Shown piece by piece: positions 6,206 through 12,281 of a DNA stretch of 12,281 nt. The DNA is taken from assembly GCA_025058435.1 (NCBI GenBank), contig JANXEM010000007.1, positions 1-12,281 of the forward strand, given 5' to 3'. Below the pieces are notes generated by a model that was not told where the DNA came from, ran no database searches, and was given only the letters and a program-made list of their open reading frames with translations. How positions within the stretch are numbered: the stretch's first letter is position 1; every line of letters starts with the position of its first letter. Position numbers and translations under genes: made by a program. Source of the stretch: Candidatus Caldarchaeum sp. Lineage in GTDB: Archaea; Thermoproteota; Nitrososphaeria_A; Caldarchaeales; Caldarchaeaceae.

Positions 6206-6918
6206 GCCCTCCACCGCATCTTCACCGCCAAAAAAGCAAGAACAACCATCGAGCTGCCCAACAACAAAAAGGAACTTGTTGCGGGAGAAAAATCGGACGC
6301 AAAAACAACGAATGGAAGGACGGCGACTACGGCGAGCAGGGATTTGATGAAGGCCGTGTTGATCGTAGGTTTGACTCTTTCCCATGCCGCGAAACAGGCT
6401 AAAAGTGAAAAAGTTGCGACAGCCGCTAACGAATTGTAGATTGTTGACGGCTCTGGTGTTGCGGGTGTCATGTTAACTCTTTCGAGGGAAGCTATTCCGA
6501 GGAGGTTTCGGATCAGCGTCAGGAATAGTCTTTCGGGTTGGATGTTGCCTCCGGCGACCGCGCCGTAGAGGAGCAAAGCGAAAAGGTATGAGGTGTAGTA
6601 GCCGGTTATCAAGCCCGCTACGTTGGGGCTCCGGTAGGCTGATATCGCCAACACATATGGCGTCGAAATGATGTAGCCGGCGGCCAGACCAAGGAAAGGT
6701 GAGACGGTTCCGGTCAAAAGCAGGTAAACGGTGTAGATGGCTGGAACGTAGACGAAGACGACGCCGGCCCATTTGAAACGGTCTGTCGCCGAAATGAAAA
6801 TCAACGAAAACATCCCTACGAGAACGAATGGATTTGAAATGTCTATCCGGGACAACGCTACGGCGGTTATCAGCACGGGAGGGAACAAGGCCGCCAGCCG
6901 GAGCGCTTTGTCGATCAT
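6202..6918 (-). CDS. Multi-pass membrane protein of the MoxR-DUF58 operon
   Basis: The product is a 238-residue, very hydrophobic protein with about seven predicted membrane segments, near residues 7-23, 30-43, 48-68, 72-92, 98-122, 160-178 and 190-235 (the last probably two helices). It ends in KMRWRA, a basic cytoplasmic tail. I recognise no family and no catalytic motif. The ATG start overlaps the DUF58 stop codon (ATGA), and its own TGA overlaps the next gene's GTG, so expression is probably coupled on both sides. Multi-pass proteins of unknown function are common partners in MoxR-DUF58 clusters and could form the membrane platform for the ATPase. This role is inference from position only. 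Confidence 0.75.
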   Translation of the reverse strand: MIDKALRLAALFPPVLITAVALSRIDISNPFVLVGMFSLIFISATDRFKWAGVVFVYVPAIYTVYLLLTGTVSPFLGLAAGYIISTPYVLAISAYRSPNVAGLITGYYTSYLFALLLYGAVAGGNIQPERLFLTLIRNLLGIASLERVNMTPATPEPSTIYNSLAAVATFSLLACFAAWERVKPTINTAFIKSLLAVVAVLPFVVFASDFSPATSSFLLLGSSMVVLAFLAVKMRWRA

Positions 6919-8171
6919 GCCGTCATCCTCATCGTTTTGTGCAGGTGAATCAGATGGGGCAGAAGCTCGTTCTGTTTGACCGCGTATACGTAGCTGCAGT
7001 ATTGTTTCAGGGATTCGACACGCAGTTTTTCCAGCTCGTTCAAGGCTGTTTCAACTCGGTTTTTTGCATCGGTCACTGGTATCAGGGTGAAGAGAATTCC
7101 TCCGCCTCGACGGAAATGTTCGAAAACTTTCTTCAAGGTCGGGCCGTCTACACCGACAAACCTGCCCACCATGAAAACAACATGATATCCACCCAGCTCC
7201 TTAACTCGTTCGAAGAGGTCGTAGCTTTTTCCCGGCGAAACCGCTGAAAGGAATTTGACGAGGCCTTCGTAATCTTTCATACCGTAGGCGCTATGCAGCT
7301 CTGGTTTGGATGATCCGACTGTAGCGACAGACACGACATCTCCTTTCTCGAGCATGGACAGGGCCGCCGCGCTGACCGCGGATACGGATGAATCGAGAAT
7401 CGATGGCTTGCCTAACTGGTTAGCCCGCGAACAGTCGACAAGGAAAAGAACGTTGAGCAGGTTGAGTTTGTCGTATTTTCTGACGTAGATTTCACCGTCT
7501 TCTCGGGCCGTTCGCCTCCAGTCGATTGATTTGAGCGGCTGCCCTTCTTCGTATAATGTGATTTCCCGGAATACGTCGTCCACTCCCTGCTGGTAGGATG
7601 AACCCGAGCCCGTGAAAAGCGTGGGCTCGACTTTTTTGACGGCGTCGGAAAGCCGTGGTTTATCCGCGCCCGCCGACGCGACGACCAGCCTGTATTCTTC
7701 TTCGAGCGTCAAATATCTGCAGACAAGCCCGTAATCATCGGAAACACGGACCGAAACAGGCCCGAGACGGTAGAGACCACGTTCACCAGCCAGCAGAACA
7801 TATTTGACCGCAAGAGCTTCTCCTTGACCGAGATATCCCTCTGCAACAGATGAGCCGCCGGCGACAACTAAACCTTCAACGTTGTCTATAACCATGACCT
7901 TGAGCTTTCTTCCAGCCAAATTCACAACGTTCACGACGACCTCGAACTTCTCCCCCGCCTTAGGCAAAGTCTTACTTAGTTTCCTCGAAAAACCAAAATC
8001 ATTTACCCTAACTTGTTTTATTTCTTGGAAAGCGAAAACAACGTAAACAAGCACAAACAAAGTAACCACGAAAATTGATAGCGTGAGGGGCTGGTTTACG
8101 GAGACGGTCGATGATATGGTGGAGAGGATGAACAGCGTGATGAGTAGTTTGAACCCTTGGTTCGTCAGCAT
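6915..8171 (-). CDS. DUF58 family membrane-anchored protein (von Willebrand A-like fold)
   Basis: This 418-residue protein has two N-terminal membrane helices (about 8-24 and 30-48), a beta-rich region (about 60-165), and the DUF58 core. The diagnostic block FREITLYEEGQPLKSIDWRRTAREDGEIYVRKY lies at about residues 201-233; only its ends and the central IDW are needed to recognise it. It is followed by FLVDCSRAN near 243-251, which aligns with the first metal-binding strand of von Willebrand A domains (DxSxS, here with the last serine replaced by alanine). DUF58 proteins sit next to MoxR ATPases across bacteria and archaea and are thought to be their partners or substrates. The ATG shares one base with the stop codon of the MoxR gene (TAATG), so the two are translationally coupled. 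Confidence 0.9.
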   Translation of the reverse strand: MLTNQGFKLLITLFILSTISSTVSVNQPLTLSIFVVTLFVLVYVVFAFQEIKQVRVNDFGFSRKLSKTLPKAGEKFEVVVNVVNLAGRKLKVMVIDNVEGLVVAGGSSVAEGYLGQGEALAVKYVLLAGERGLYRLGPVSVRVSDDYGLVCRYLTLEEEYRLVVASAGADKPRLSDAVKKVEPTLFTGSGSSYQQGVDDVFREITLYEEGQPLKSIDWRRTAREDGEIYVRKYDKLNLLNVLFLVDCSRANQLGKPSILDSSVSAVSAAALSMLEKGDVVSVATVGSSKPELHSAYGMKDYEGLVKFLSAVSPGKSYDLFERVKELGGYHVVFMVGRFVGVDGPTLKKVFEHFRRGGGILFTLIPVTDAKNRVETALNELEKLRVESLKQYCSYVYAVKQNELLPHLIHLHKTMRMTA

Positions 8172-9100
8172 TACAGCGGAACCTCGACGGATTCGTAGTA
8201 TTCTTTCACGGCGTTTGAGATGAACCCGTAATCTATCCGTTTTGAAATTTCCACGTATTCCGGTTTGGGGACGAGCCTGTGGTTCAAAACCCTGAAACAG
8301 GCTTTTTTGACGTCGTCTGGGATGACGTATGATCGGTTGTCCAAGGCCGCCAAAGCTTTCGCGGCGTAGAGGAGAGCTATCTCCGCCCGTGGGCTCGCGC
8401 CGATGACAAGTCTTTCATCAGACCGGCTCCTTGAAACTATGTCGACGATGTATTGGATGATTTGTGGAACGACGGTTACTTTCCGCACTTCTTCCGCTGC
8501 GGCGATCAAAAGCTCGCGGTCTACAACGACGTCGACGTCAACTTCTTCACCCGAAACATTTCGCATGCGGAGAATTTGCATTTCTTCTTCTTTGCTGGGA
8601 TAGGAAACCAGCACCCGCATCATGAAACGGTCTATCTCTGCTTCGGGCAGAGGGAACGTCCCCTCCAGCTCGACGGGGTTCTGCGTCGCTATCACGAGGA
8701 AGGGCTCCGGAAGCCTATAGGTAACGCCCTCAACCGTAACCTGTCTTTCCTGCATCGCCTCGAGCAGGGCCGACTGACTCCGGGGCGGAGCTCTGTTGAT
8801 TTCATCGATCAACACGACGTTGGCGAATAAAGGGCCGGGCCTGAACTCCAGTTCTCCGGTTTTTCTGTTGAAGACAAGTCCGCCGATTATGTCTGACGGA
8901 AGTATGTCGACGGTAAACTGGATGCGTTTGAAGCTGAGGCCGAGGGACATGGCGAAAGATTTTGCGAGCAACGTTTTCGCGAGTCCCGGCACCCCTTCCA
9001 TGATGACGTGGCCGCCCGTCAGAAGGGAAACGACGAGCGACTCCAGAGCCTCCTCCATCCCGACGACTACCTTTCCAACCTCTGCCTTCACTATGTCCAT
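8171..9100 (-). CDS. MoxR-family AAA+ ATPase
   Basis: A 309-residue AAA+ ATPase of the MoxR group, probably a hexameric chaperone-like machine that remodels or inserts cofactors into envelope proteins. Numbering from the ATG at 9100, the motifs are Walker A GVPGLAKT (36-43), Walker B VVLIDE (95-100) followed by INRAPPRSQSALLEAMQE, sensor 1 ATQN (138-141), and LPEAEIDRF with an arginine in the usual finger position near 158. The C-terminal helical lid carries GASPRAEIALLYAAKALAA (sensor 2 arginine) and DDVKKACFRVLNHRL. Length is normal for the family. A TTG one codon upstream (9103) could also initiate. No strong ribosome binding site is visible, and about 19 bases separate it from the preceding gene. 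It immediately precedes the DUF58 gene with a one-base overlap, the classic pairing. Confidence 0.95.
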   Translation of the reverse strand: MDIVKAEVGKVVVGMEEALESLVVSLLTGGHVIMEGVPGLAKTLLAKSFAMSLGLSFKRIQFTVDILPSDIIGGLVFNRKTGELEFRPGPLFANVVLIDEINRAPPRSQSALLEAMQERQVTVEGVTYRLPEPFLVIATQNPVELEGTFPLPEAEIDRFMMRVLVSYPSKEEEMQILRMRNVSGEEVDVDVVVDRELLIAAAEEVRKVTVVPQIIQYIVDIVSRSRSDERLVIGASPRAEIALLYAAKALAALDNRSYVIPDDVKKACFRVLNHRLVPKPEYVEISKRIDYGFISNAVKEYYESVEVPL

Positions 9101-9119
9101 CAAAGCTGATGAAACAGTC

Positions 9120-9395
9120 TTATTCGACGACGTTTTTCACCTCTTCACCGACTTTTTCCAACATCCGGCGTCTCGTCAAATTTTGTTCGTTACGAGACAT
9201 CTGTCGGATTTTCTTAAGGGCTTCCCGATGTCTTCCGCTCTGTATTAATACGTGCAATATGCCGTAGTCGTCCATCCCCTCGAATTCGTTTCTCCCCGAC
9301 TGAATCTTCCGCTTCTTTTCCCTCGGTGTGAGCAATATGGCTGCGAAACCCGCCAGCACCAACAACAAAAGTGTCGGAAGAACCCAATCATTCAT
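9120..9395 (-). CDS. Small membrane-anchored protein of the MoxR operon, related in part to its upstream neighbour
   Basis: The 91-residue product opens with MNDWVLPTLLLLVLAGFA, a single membrane helix at about 4-22, then a basic stop-transfer region (REKKRK) and a cytoplasmic helical segment. I recognise no named family. The stretch YGILHVLIQSGRHREALKKI resembles EKILYNSLVKQGKGKEAVETV in the upstream gene: both have IL, a short spacer, L(I/V), a G(R/K)xxEA core and similar spacing after a membrane helix. The small protein may therefore be a truncated or shortened relative of the DUF4129-like neighbour, or simply a helix-turn-helix repeat of TPR type. The ATG at 9395 is chosen because it overlaps the upstream stop by 8 bases and opens on the membrane helix; a longer frame to 9416 would invade the upstream gene further. 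It precedes the MoxR gene. Confidence 0.65.
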   Translation of the reverse strand: MNDWVLPTLLLLVLAGFAAILLTPREKKRKIQSGRNEFEGMDDYGILHVLIQSGRHREALKKIRQMSRNEQNLTRRRMLEKVGEEVKNVVE

Positions 9396-9837
9396 CTTTT
9401 GACAGCTCCGATACAAGTTTTTCGAGCGTCTCTCCGAAAACAGATACCATCTGGTCTGACGGCATGGTGTCGGCGAATTTGGTCGGCTCGTAGACGTTGT
9501 AGAGGCCCTGCAACAAAGCCGTTACGTTGGGAGACAGCTTTCCCGTCCGTAAAAGCTCTTTCACGGTGAGGCCTTTGGTGCTGACGCCCGCGTGTTCACA
9601 GATTTTTCTGTAAACCATCGGAAAGACCGTTTCGACGGCCTCCTTTCCTTTCCCCTGCTTCACCAAAGAGTTGTAGAGAATTTTTTCTTCTTCAAGCATT
9701 TTGGTCTCGGTTTCTGTTGTGGGCTTGGATTGCGGCTTCGTCATCGATTGACGTATCAAAACAAGGCCTACGACAGCGACAATAAGAAAGAAGTTAAGCA
9801 CGAGCCAGAAAGAAACATCGTACAGAAGAGATTCCAT
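9388..9837 (-). CDS. Membrane-anchored DUF4129-like protein
   Basis: This 149-residue protein has a single N-terminal membrane helix (about 8-29), a polar linker rich in K, T, E and Q (about 33-47), and a helical domain (about 48-149). The domain pattern, with EEKILYNSLVKQGKGKEAV, LTVKELLRTGKLSPNVTALLQGLYNVYEPTKFADTMPS split around its leucines, and a last helix GETLEKLVSEL, resembles DUF4129, which usually ends transglutaminase-like membrane proteins in MoxR-DUF58 clusters and contains a YExxRFG-type element before its last helix. Here that domain would be a free-standing anchored protein without the transglutaminase part. The ATG at 9837 has a good ribosome binding site, GGAGTGA, 6 bases upstream. 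The assignment is from pattern recognition only. Confidence 0.7.
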   Translation of the reverse strand: MESLLYDVSFWLVLNFFLIVAVVGLVLIRQSMTKPQSKPTTETETKMLEEEKILYNSLVKQGKGKEAVETVFPMVYRKICEHAGVSTKGLTVKELLRTGKLSPNVTALLQGLYNVYEPTKFADTMPSDQMVSVFGETLEKLVSELSKDE

Positions 9838-9843
9838 CGAGGG

Positions 9844-9850
9844 TCACTCC
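9844..9850 (-). promoter_or_regulatory. Strong ribosome binding site for the DUF4129-like gene
   Basis: The - strand reads GGAGTGA ending 6 bases before the ATG at 9837. It matches the archaeal 16S 3' end well and includes the TGA stop codon of the upstream gene. It is the clearest Shine-Dalgarno sequence in the operon; most other internal genes rely on start-stop overlaps. Confidence 0.6.
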
Positions 9851-10638
9851 ATTTTCAGCAAAGTAGCTTCAACCGTGTAGGCGATGACGAAGCTTTCATC
9901 GATAACTACCACCTGTATCATGTCTTGGACGGTTGCGAAGGAGGTCGCCGGCACGGGTTCTTCGAGGGCCTGTGTCTGCGTGAAGGGGCCGCTGTACTGT
10001 ATGGCGGCGTCAGCCAAGTAGGGTATGATGACTTCTCCCGAAAACCGTTTGACGTGGTTTTCGAAGTTGACGAAAGTTATGTACGGCTGCCCGACAAAGA
10101 ACGTCGTATTCTTCGGGGGAAGATAGGTGAAGGTCACGAGGGAGGTTTGGGATGCGGCGTCGACGATTACATCCACTATCTCTGGCTTGAACCGATGTTC
10201 GACGAACCTCACGACCAGCTCGGTAACGCGGGTTGACACCTCAACTTCGGTCGAATATGTGGGGAACAAAGACTGAGGCGAGGAGACCGTTACAACGTGT
10301 TTTCCGGGCGATGTGGTGAAAAACGCGTAACCGTTCGAGTTTGTGAGGCTGACCATTTCGTTGAAGCTCACCGCGGCGCGTGCAACGGGCCGTGGGACGC
10401 CGCCTGTTCCCACAATTCTTTCGACTTTCACCCGTAAAATGTACGGCCGAGCCGGCGAATCGCCGAACTCTATGTCTAACGAGAGGGATTGTGACGAAAT
10501 CGGCGGAAATATTTCGAAAAAGTTGAACGCTAAAAGTAGTGTCAGAACCGTTGCGACGAAAACGGCTTTGGAATATTTCACCACACCTACGTCGGAACGC
10601 CTTTTCTTATGCTTTATCGTCCATCCACCAAGGTTCAT
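9844..10638 (-). CDS. Membrane-anchored, beta-rich extracytoplasmic protein (first gene of MoxR operon)
   Basis: The product is 264 residues with a basic N-terminus (KHKKRR), one membrane helix or signal anchor at about 22-45, and an extracytoplasmic beta-rich part. Residues about 65-146 resemble a carboxypeptidase-regulatory/PEGA-like beta-sandwich: a strand ending in RVKVERIV, the element ARAAVSFNEMVSLTNSNGYAFF where a Gly-Tyr-x-Phe turn replaces the usual TDxxGxF, and PGKHVVTVSS. A second beta domain covers about 150-264. No enzymatic motif is seen. The ATG at 10638 has a TATA-like box about 26 bases upstream, fitting leaderless expression as the first gene of the operon. An internal GTG pair at 10579-10584 could start a shorter form (VVKYSKAVF) that would look like a plain signal peptide. 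I recognise no specific family. Confidence 0.72.
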   Translation of the reverse strand: MNLGGWTIKHKKRRSDVGVVKYSKAVFVATVLTLLLAFNFFEIFPPISSQSLSLDIEFGDSPARPYILRVKVERIVGTGGVPRPVARAAVSFNEMVSLTNSNGYAFFTTSPGKHVVTVSSPQSLFPTYSTEVEVSTRVTELVVRFVEHRFKPEIVDVIVDAASQTSLVTFTYLPPKNTTFFVGQPYITFVNFENHVKRFSGEVIIPYLADAAIQYSGPFTQTQALEEPVPATSFATVQDMIQVVVIDESFVIAYTVEATLLKME

Positions 10639-10640
10639 GG

Positions 10641-10667
10641 ATATATATCGTCCAACTGGTTTTTATG
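10641..10667. promoter_or_regulatory. Interlocked divergent promoters of the envelope operon and the endonuclease gene
   Basis: The two start codons (10638 on -, 10665 on +) are separated by 26 bases. ATATATAT at 10641-10648 is a TATA-like box for the + strand gene, about 20 bases before its ATG and about 30 before an in-frame TTG at 10674. On the - strand CATAAAAAC at about 10667-10659 is a TATA-like box about 26 bases before the operon's ATG, and it contains the ATG of the + strand gene. Each promoter element therefore lies at the start of the opposite gene. Confidence 0.5.
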
Positions 10668-11222
10668 CTGGGTTTGAGCGAAGAGGAGCTTGTCGGCGAA
10701 GCTGCGACGTTTGAGTTGCTCGACGACAACCGTGCCGTGTTGGTCAGCGGGGACATCGGCTGGTTCAAGGAAAGAGGATACGGCGACATCCGCCAAGACG
10801 GAAGATATCTGTTCAGTCCTGTCGAAACTCTTTATTTGGTCAAGAACGGGAAAGCTTCGGTCTTTCGAAACGGTGAAAAACAGGAGTTCAACACGCTTTT
10901 GACCCGTTTTATCCAGCATGACCGGAACGTTTGGCGAGACTACGTTATCTACGTGGATTTACGGAAAAGACGTTACGTCGTCAAAGAGGGGTTTGGGCCC
11001 AAGCTCCGGTTCCGTGTTTTCGAAAGAGGCGAGTATCTGGAAAAACCCGCGAAATATCTCATCATTCCCCTCTACGAAGGCGAAAGCATAGGAATGTCCG
11101 AGCTTTTGAGCCTGCTCCGCTCCTGCAGGGCCATGGACAAAACCGGTGTCGTGGCCGTCCTCGACAGAAGGAACGAAGTCGTCTACTACCAAGCTTCTGT
11201 CGTCGAGCTCTGGAACAAATAG
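10665..11222 (+). CDS. endA: tRNA splicing endonuclease subunit, probably the structural (non-catalytic) one
   Basis: This 185-residue protein has the two-domain layout of archaeal EndA, which excises introns at bulge-helix-bulge sites in pre-tRNA. The N-terminal domain contains YLFSPVETLYLV near 48-59. The C-terminal nuclease-fold domain contains YVIYVDLRKRRYVVKEG near 93-109 and VVAVLDRRNEVVYYQAS near 162-178. Of the catalytic Tyr/His/Lys triad of active EndA, the tyrosine position in the FRVY-type element is Phe119 (RFRVFERG), the histidine before SKYLV is Pro128 (EKPAKYLI), and only the lysine (Lys159) remains. This fits the beta subunit of a heterotetrameric (alpha-beta)2 enzyme as found in many Thermoproteota; the catalytic partner is not in the window. 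The ATG at 10665 gives a usual subunit length; TTG at 10674 is an alternative. The next gene follows 10 bases later. Confidence 0.83.
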   Translation: MLGLSEEELVGEAATFELLDDNRAVLVSGDIGWFKERGYGDIRQDGRYLFSPVETLYLVKNGKASVFRNGEKQEFNTLLTRFIQHDRNVWRDYVIYVDLRKRRYVVKEGFGPKLRFRVFERGEYLEKPAKYLIIPLYEGESIGMSELLSLLRSCRAMDKTGVVAVLDRRNEVVYYQASVVELWNK

Positions 11223-11232
11223 GTAACAAACC

Positions 11233-12075
11233 ATGCGGGCCAAAAGCCTTTTCAAGCTTTCGCGGCCACCCAACGGCCTTCTCATGTTTTTCGCCGTCCT
11301 GATAGGCGTTCTGTTCTCCGAAAAACAAAATGTAACGTTGGAGACGGGTTTCTATGCCTTCGTGACGGCTTTTGGTTTGACAAGTTCTTCGATGGCGTTG
11401 AACGATTATTTTGACAAAGAGGTGGACGCGGTCAACAACCCTTCAAGACCCATACCCTCTGGAGAAATTGCCCCCAAAACCGCTCTACTGTTCGCCATCT
11501 TCACGGCCTTCGCGGGGCTTTTCACCGCTTTCCAAACTTCGCCGGAATGTCTGGCTTTTGCGTCGCTGACCTACCTTGTTTCAGCCTCCTACAACATTTT
11601 CCTCAAGAAAACCGGTTTTTTCGGAAACCTCGCGGTCAGCTTCACCGTCGTCGCACCGTTCCTCTACGGCTCGCTGCTTTCCGACGCAAACATCTCACAG
11701 AAAATAGTCGTGCTGGCTTTGCTGGCCTTTTTGGCCAACACGGGCCGCGAAGTCATCAAGGGGATGACCGACGTAGAAGGAGACGCCCTACGGCAGGTAA
11801 ACACGATAGCGAGGAAATACGGTTTGGTTAGAGCCGCCCAACTTGGAGCAACCCTTTACCTATCGGCCGTTGTGCTCAGCCCCTTACCCTATCTCCTAAA
11901 CATCGTCGGGCCCTACTACCTGACCACGGTGGCGGCGGCCGACGCTGGATTCGTCTTTTCCAGCATCAAAATACTGAAGAACCCTTCGTCGCAGAACGCC
12001 AGAAAACAGAAAAACCTCACACTCGCTTGGATGTTCTTCGCCTTGCTGTCTTTCGCCGTCGGAGGCGTCGCCTAA
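11233..12075 (+). CDS. ubiA: UbiA-family digeranylgeranylglyceryl phosphate (DGGGP) synthase
   Basis: This 280-residue integral membrane prenyltransferase probably transfers a second geranylgeranyl group to geranylgeranylglyceryl phosphate, the second ether-bond step of archaeal membrane lipid synthesis. Both aspartate-rich motifs that bind magnesium-diphosphate are present: NDYFDKEVD (Asn57, Asp58, Asp61, Asp65), followed by AVNNPSRPIPSG, and DVEGD (Asp180, Asp184) within REVIKGMTDVEGD. The pattern NxPxRPIPSG and REVxKxxxDVEGD is the usual one in archaeal DGGGP synthases. About eight or nine hydrophobic segments cover the chain, and length is normal. The ATG lies 10 bases after the endonuclease gene, with a weak AGGT upstream, so the two are probably co-transcribed. 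A different UbiA activity (such as a quinone prenyltransferase) is possible but less likely. It ends with a 4-base overlap with the convergent gene. Confidence 0.9.
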   Translation: MRAKSLFKLSRPPNGLLMFFAVLIGVLFSEKQNVTLETGFYAFVTAFGLTSSSMALNDYFDKEVDAVNNPSRPIPSGEIAPKTALLFAIFTAFAGLFTAFQTSPECLAFASLTYLVSASYNIFLKKTGFFGNLAVSFTVVAPFLYGSLLSDANISQKIVVLALLAFLANTGREVIKGMTDVEGDALRQVNTIARKYGLVRAAQLGATLYLSAVVLSPLPYLLNIVGPYYLTTVAAADAGFVFSSIKILKNPSSQNARKQKNLTLAWMFFALLSFAVGGVA

Positions 12076-12281
12076 ACTTCCGCCAAAACCGTGCAGGGAG
12101 CGCTATCGACTTCCTCAACCATCAGCGGAACAACCAAGACCCGTTTCAGGTCTGCTGGCTTATTCAACAAATCCATGTCCTCGATGATGAGGAAATCTCT
12201 TCCGACCAAAAGTTTCCGATGCGACTCTCGCCCGAGCTCACGTTTTGAAGGCGAAGAAATCGAAACCATGTCGACACCCAA
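12072..12281 (-). CDS. C-terminal part of a probable cyclase / kynurenine-formamidase-family protein (partial)
   Basis: The frame runs in from the right edge; its first codon in the window is TTG (Leu), not necessarily a start, and 69 residues are visible up to the TAG at 12072. The order GVDMVSISSP, then HRKLL near residue 21, GRDFLIIEDMDLL, and VLVVPLMVEEVDSAPCTVLAEV at the end follows the C-terminus of the cyclase family (PF04199-type metal hydrolases). In those proteins VGIDxxSI, a conserved histidine with LL, a strand of the form IIEgLxNL, and PLxIxGxDGxPxR are typical. Here GxDSAPCTV replaces the usual DGAPxRV. The metal-binding N-terminal part is outside the window. The call rests on the C-terminal third only. 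Confidence 0.65.
   Translation of the reverse strand: MGVDMVSISSPSKRELGRESHRKLLVGRDFLIIEDMDLLNKPADLKRVLVVPLMVEEVDSAPCTVLAEV

Noticed and set aside
6206..6385. N-terminal extension of the surface-protein gene upstream of the GTG at 6205
   Set aside because: It would place 60 unrelated residues before a clear signal peptide and overlap the upstream membrane gene by about 180 bases.
5783..6439. A 218-codon open frame on the + strand
   Set aside because: It is antisense to two well-supported membrane/surface protein genes, crosses their boundary, and its translation is low-complexity, rich in H, R and Q with no plausible fold.
9592..10236. A 214-codon open frame on the + strand
   Set aside because: It lies antisense to two genes of the envelope operon and shows no recognisable motif, promoter or start signal.
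10539..10664. N-terminal extension of the endonuclease gene to an ATG at 10539
   Set aside because: It overlaps the start of the divergent operon gene and both promoters, and the added residues do not resemble the EndA family.

Overview
The window looks like a stretch of an archaeal chromosome, most likely from a thermophilic member of the Thermoproteota (an Aigarchaeota/Caldiarchaeum-like or related deep lineage; this placement is inference). The archaeal markers are a bifunctional fructose-1,6-bisphosphate aldolase/phosphatase with all expected active-site residues, a UbiA-family archaeal ether-lipid prenyltransferase, an EndA-type tRNA splicing endonuclease subunit, an archaeal 7S SRP RNA, a short histone-fold protein and an archaeal-type A24 prepilin peptidase. 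Several first genes have a TATA-like box about 26 bp before the start codon, as expected for leaderless archaeal transcripts. No insertion sequence, CRISPR array, phage gene or tRNA was seen.

Left part (1-3510): the tail of a probable Glu/Leu/Phe/Val-type dehydrogenase and a prepilin peptidase lie on the + strand, facing a SpoIIM-like membrane protein. Next comes an SRP RNA on the - strand (about 1388-1714) with its own TATA box. It is followed by a DUF72 protein (+), an unrecognised 106-residue protein (-), an antibiotic-biosynthesis-monooxygenase-like small protein (+), and a 58-residue histone-fold gene (+) ending in a clear hairpin-plus-T-tract terminator.

Central part (3537-10638): eight genes on the - strand are packed end to end with overlaps or tiny gaps. 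In transcription order they are a membrane-anchored beta-rich protein, a membrane-anchored DUF4129-like protein, a second small membrane-anchored protein, a MoxR AAA+ ATPase, a DUF58 protein, a multi-pass membrane protein, a large secreted/anchored surface protein, and the fructose-bisphosphate aldolase/phosphatase. The first seven look like a variant of the widespread MoxR-DUF58 envelope cluster, in which a chaperone-like ATPase is thought to act on a DUF58/von Willebrand-like partner and membrane or surface proteins. The gluconeogenic enzyme overlaps the last of them by ATGA and is probably co-transcribed.

Right part (10665-12281): the tRNA endonuclease subunit and the lipid prenyltransferase form a + strand pair, transcribed divergently from the envelope operon across only 26 bp between start codons. 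The endonuclease subunit lacks two of the three catalytic residues and is probably the structural subunit. The window ends in the C-terminal part of a probable cyclase/kynurenine-formamidase-family protein on the - strand.

The most unusual points are the composition of the MoxR-DUF58 operon with its coupled fbp gene, the pair of related small membrane-anchored proteins in it, the interlocked divergent promoter, and the very short histone-fold gene.
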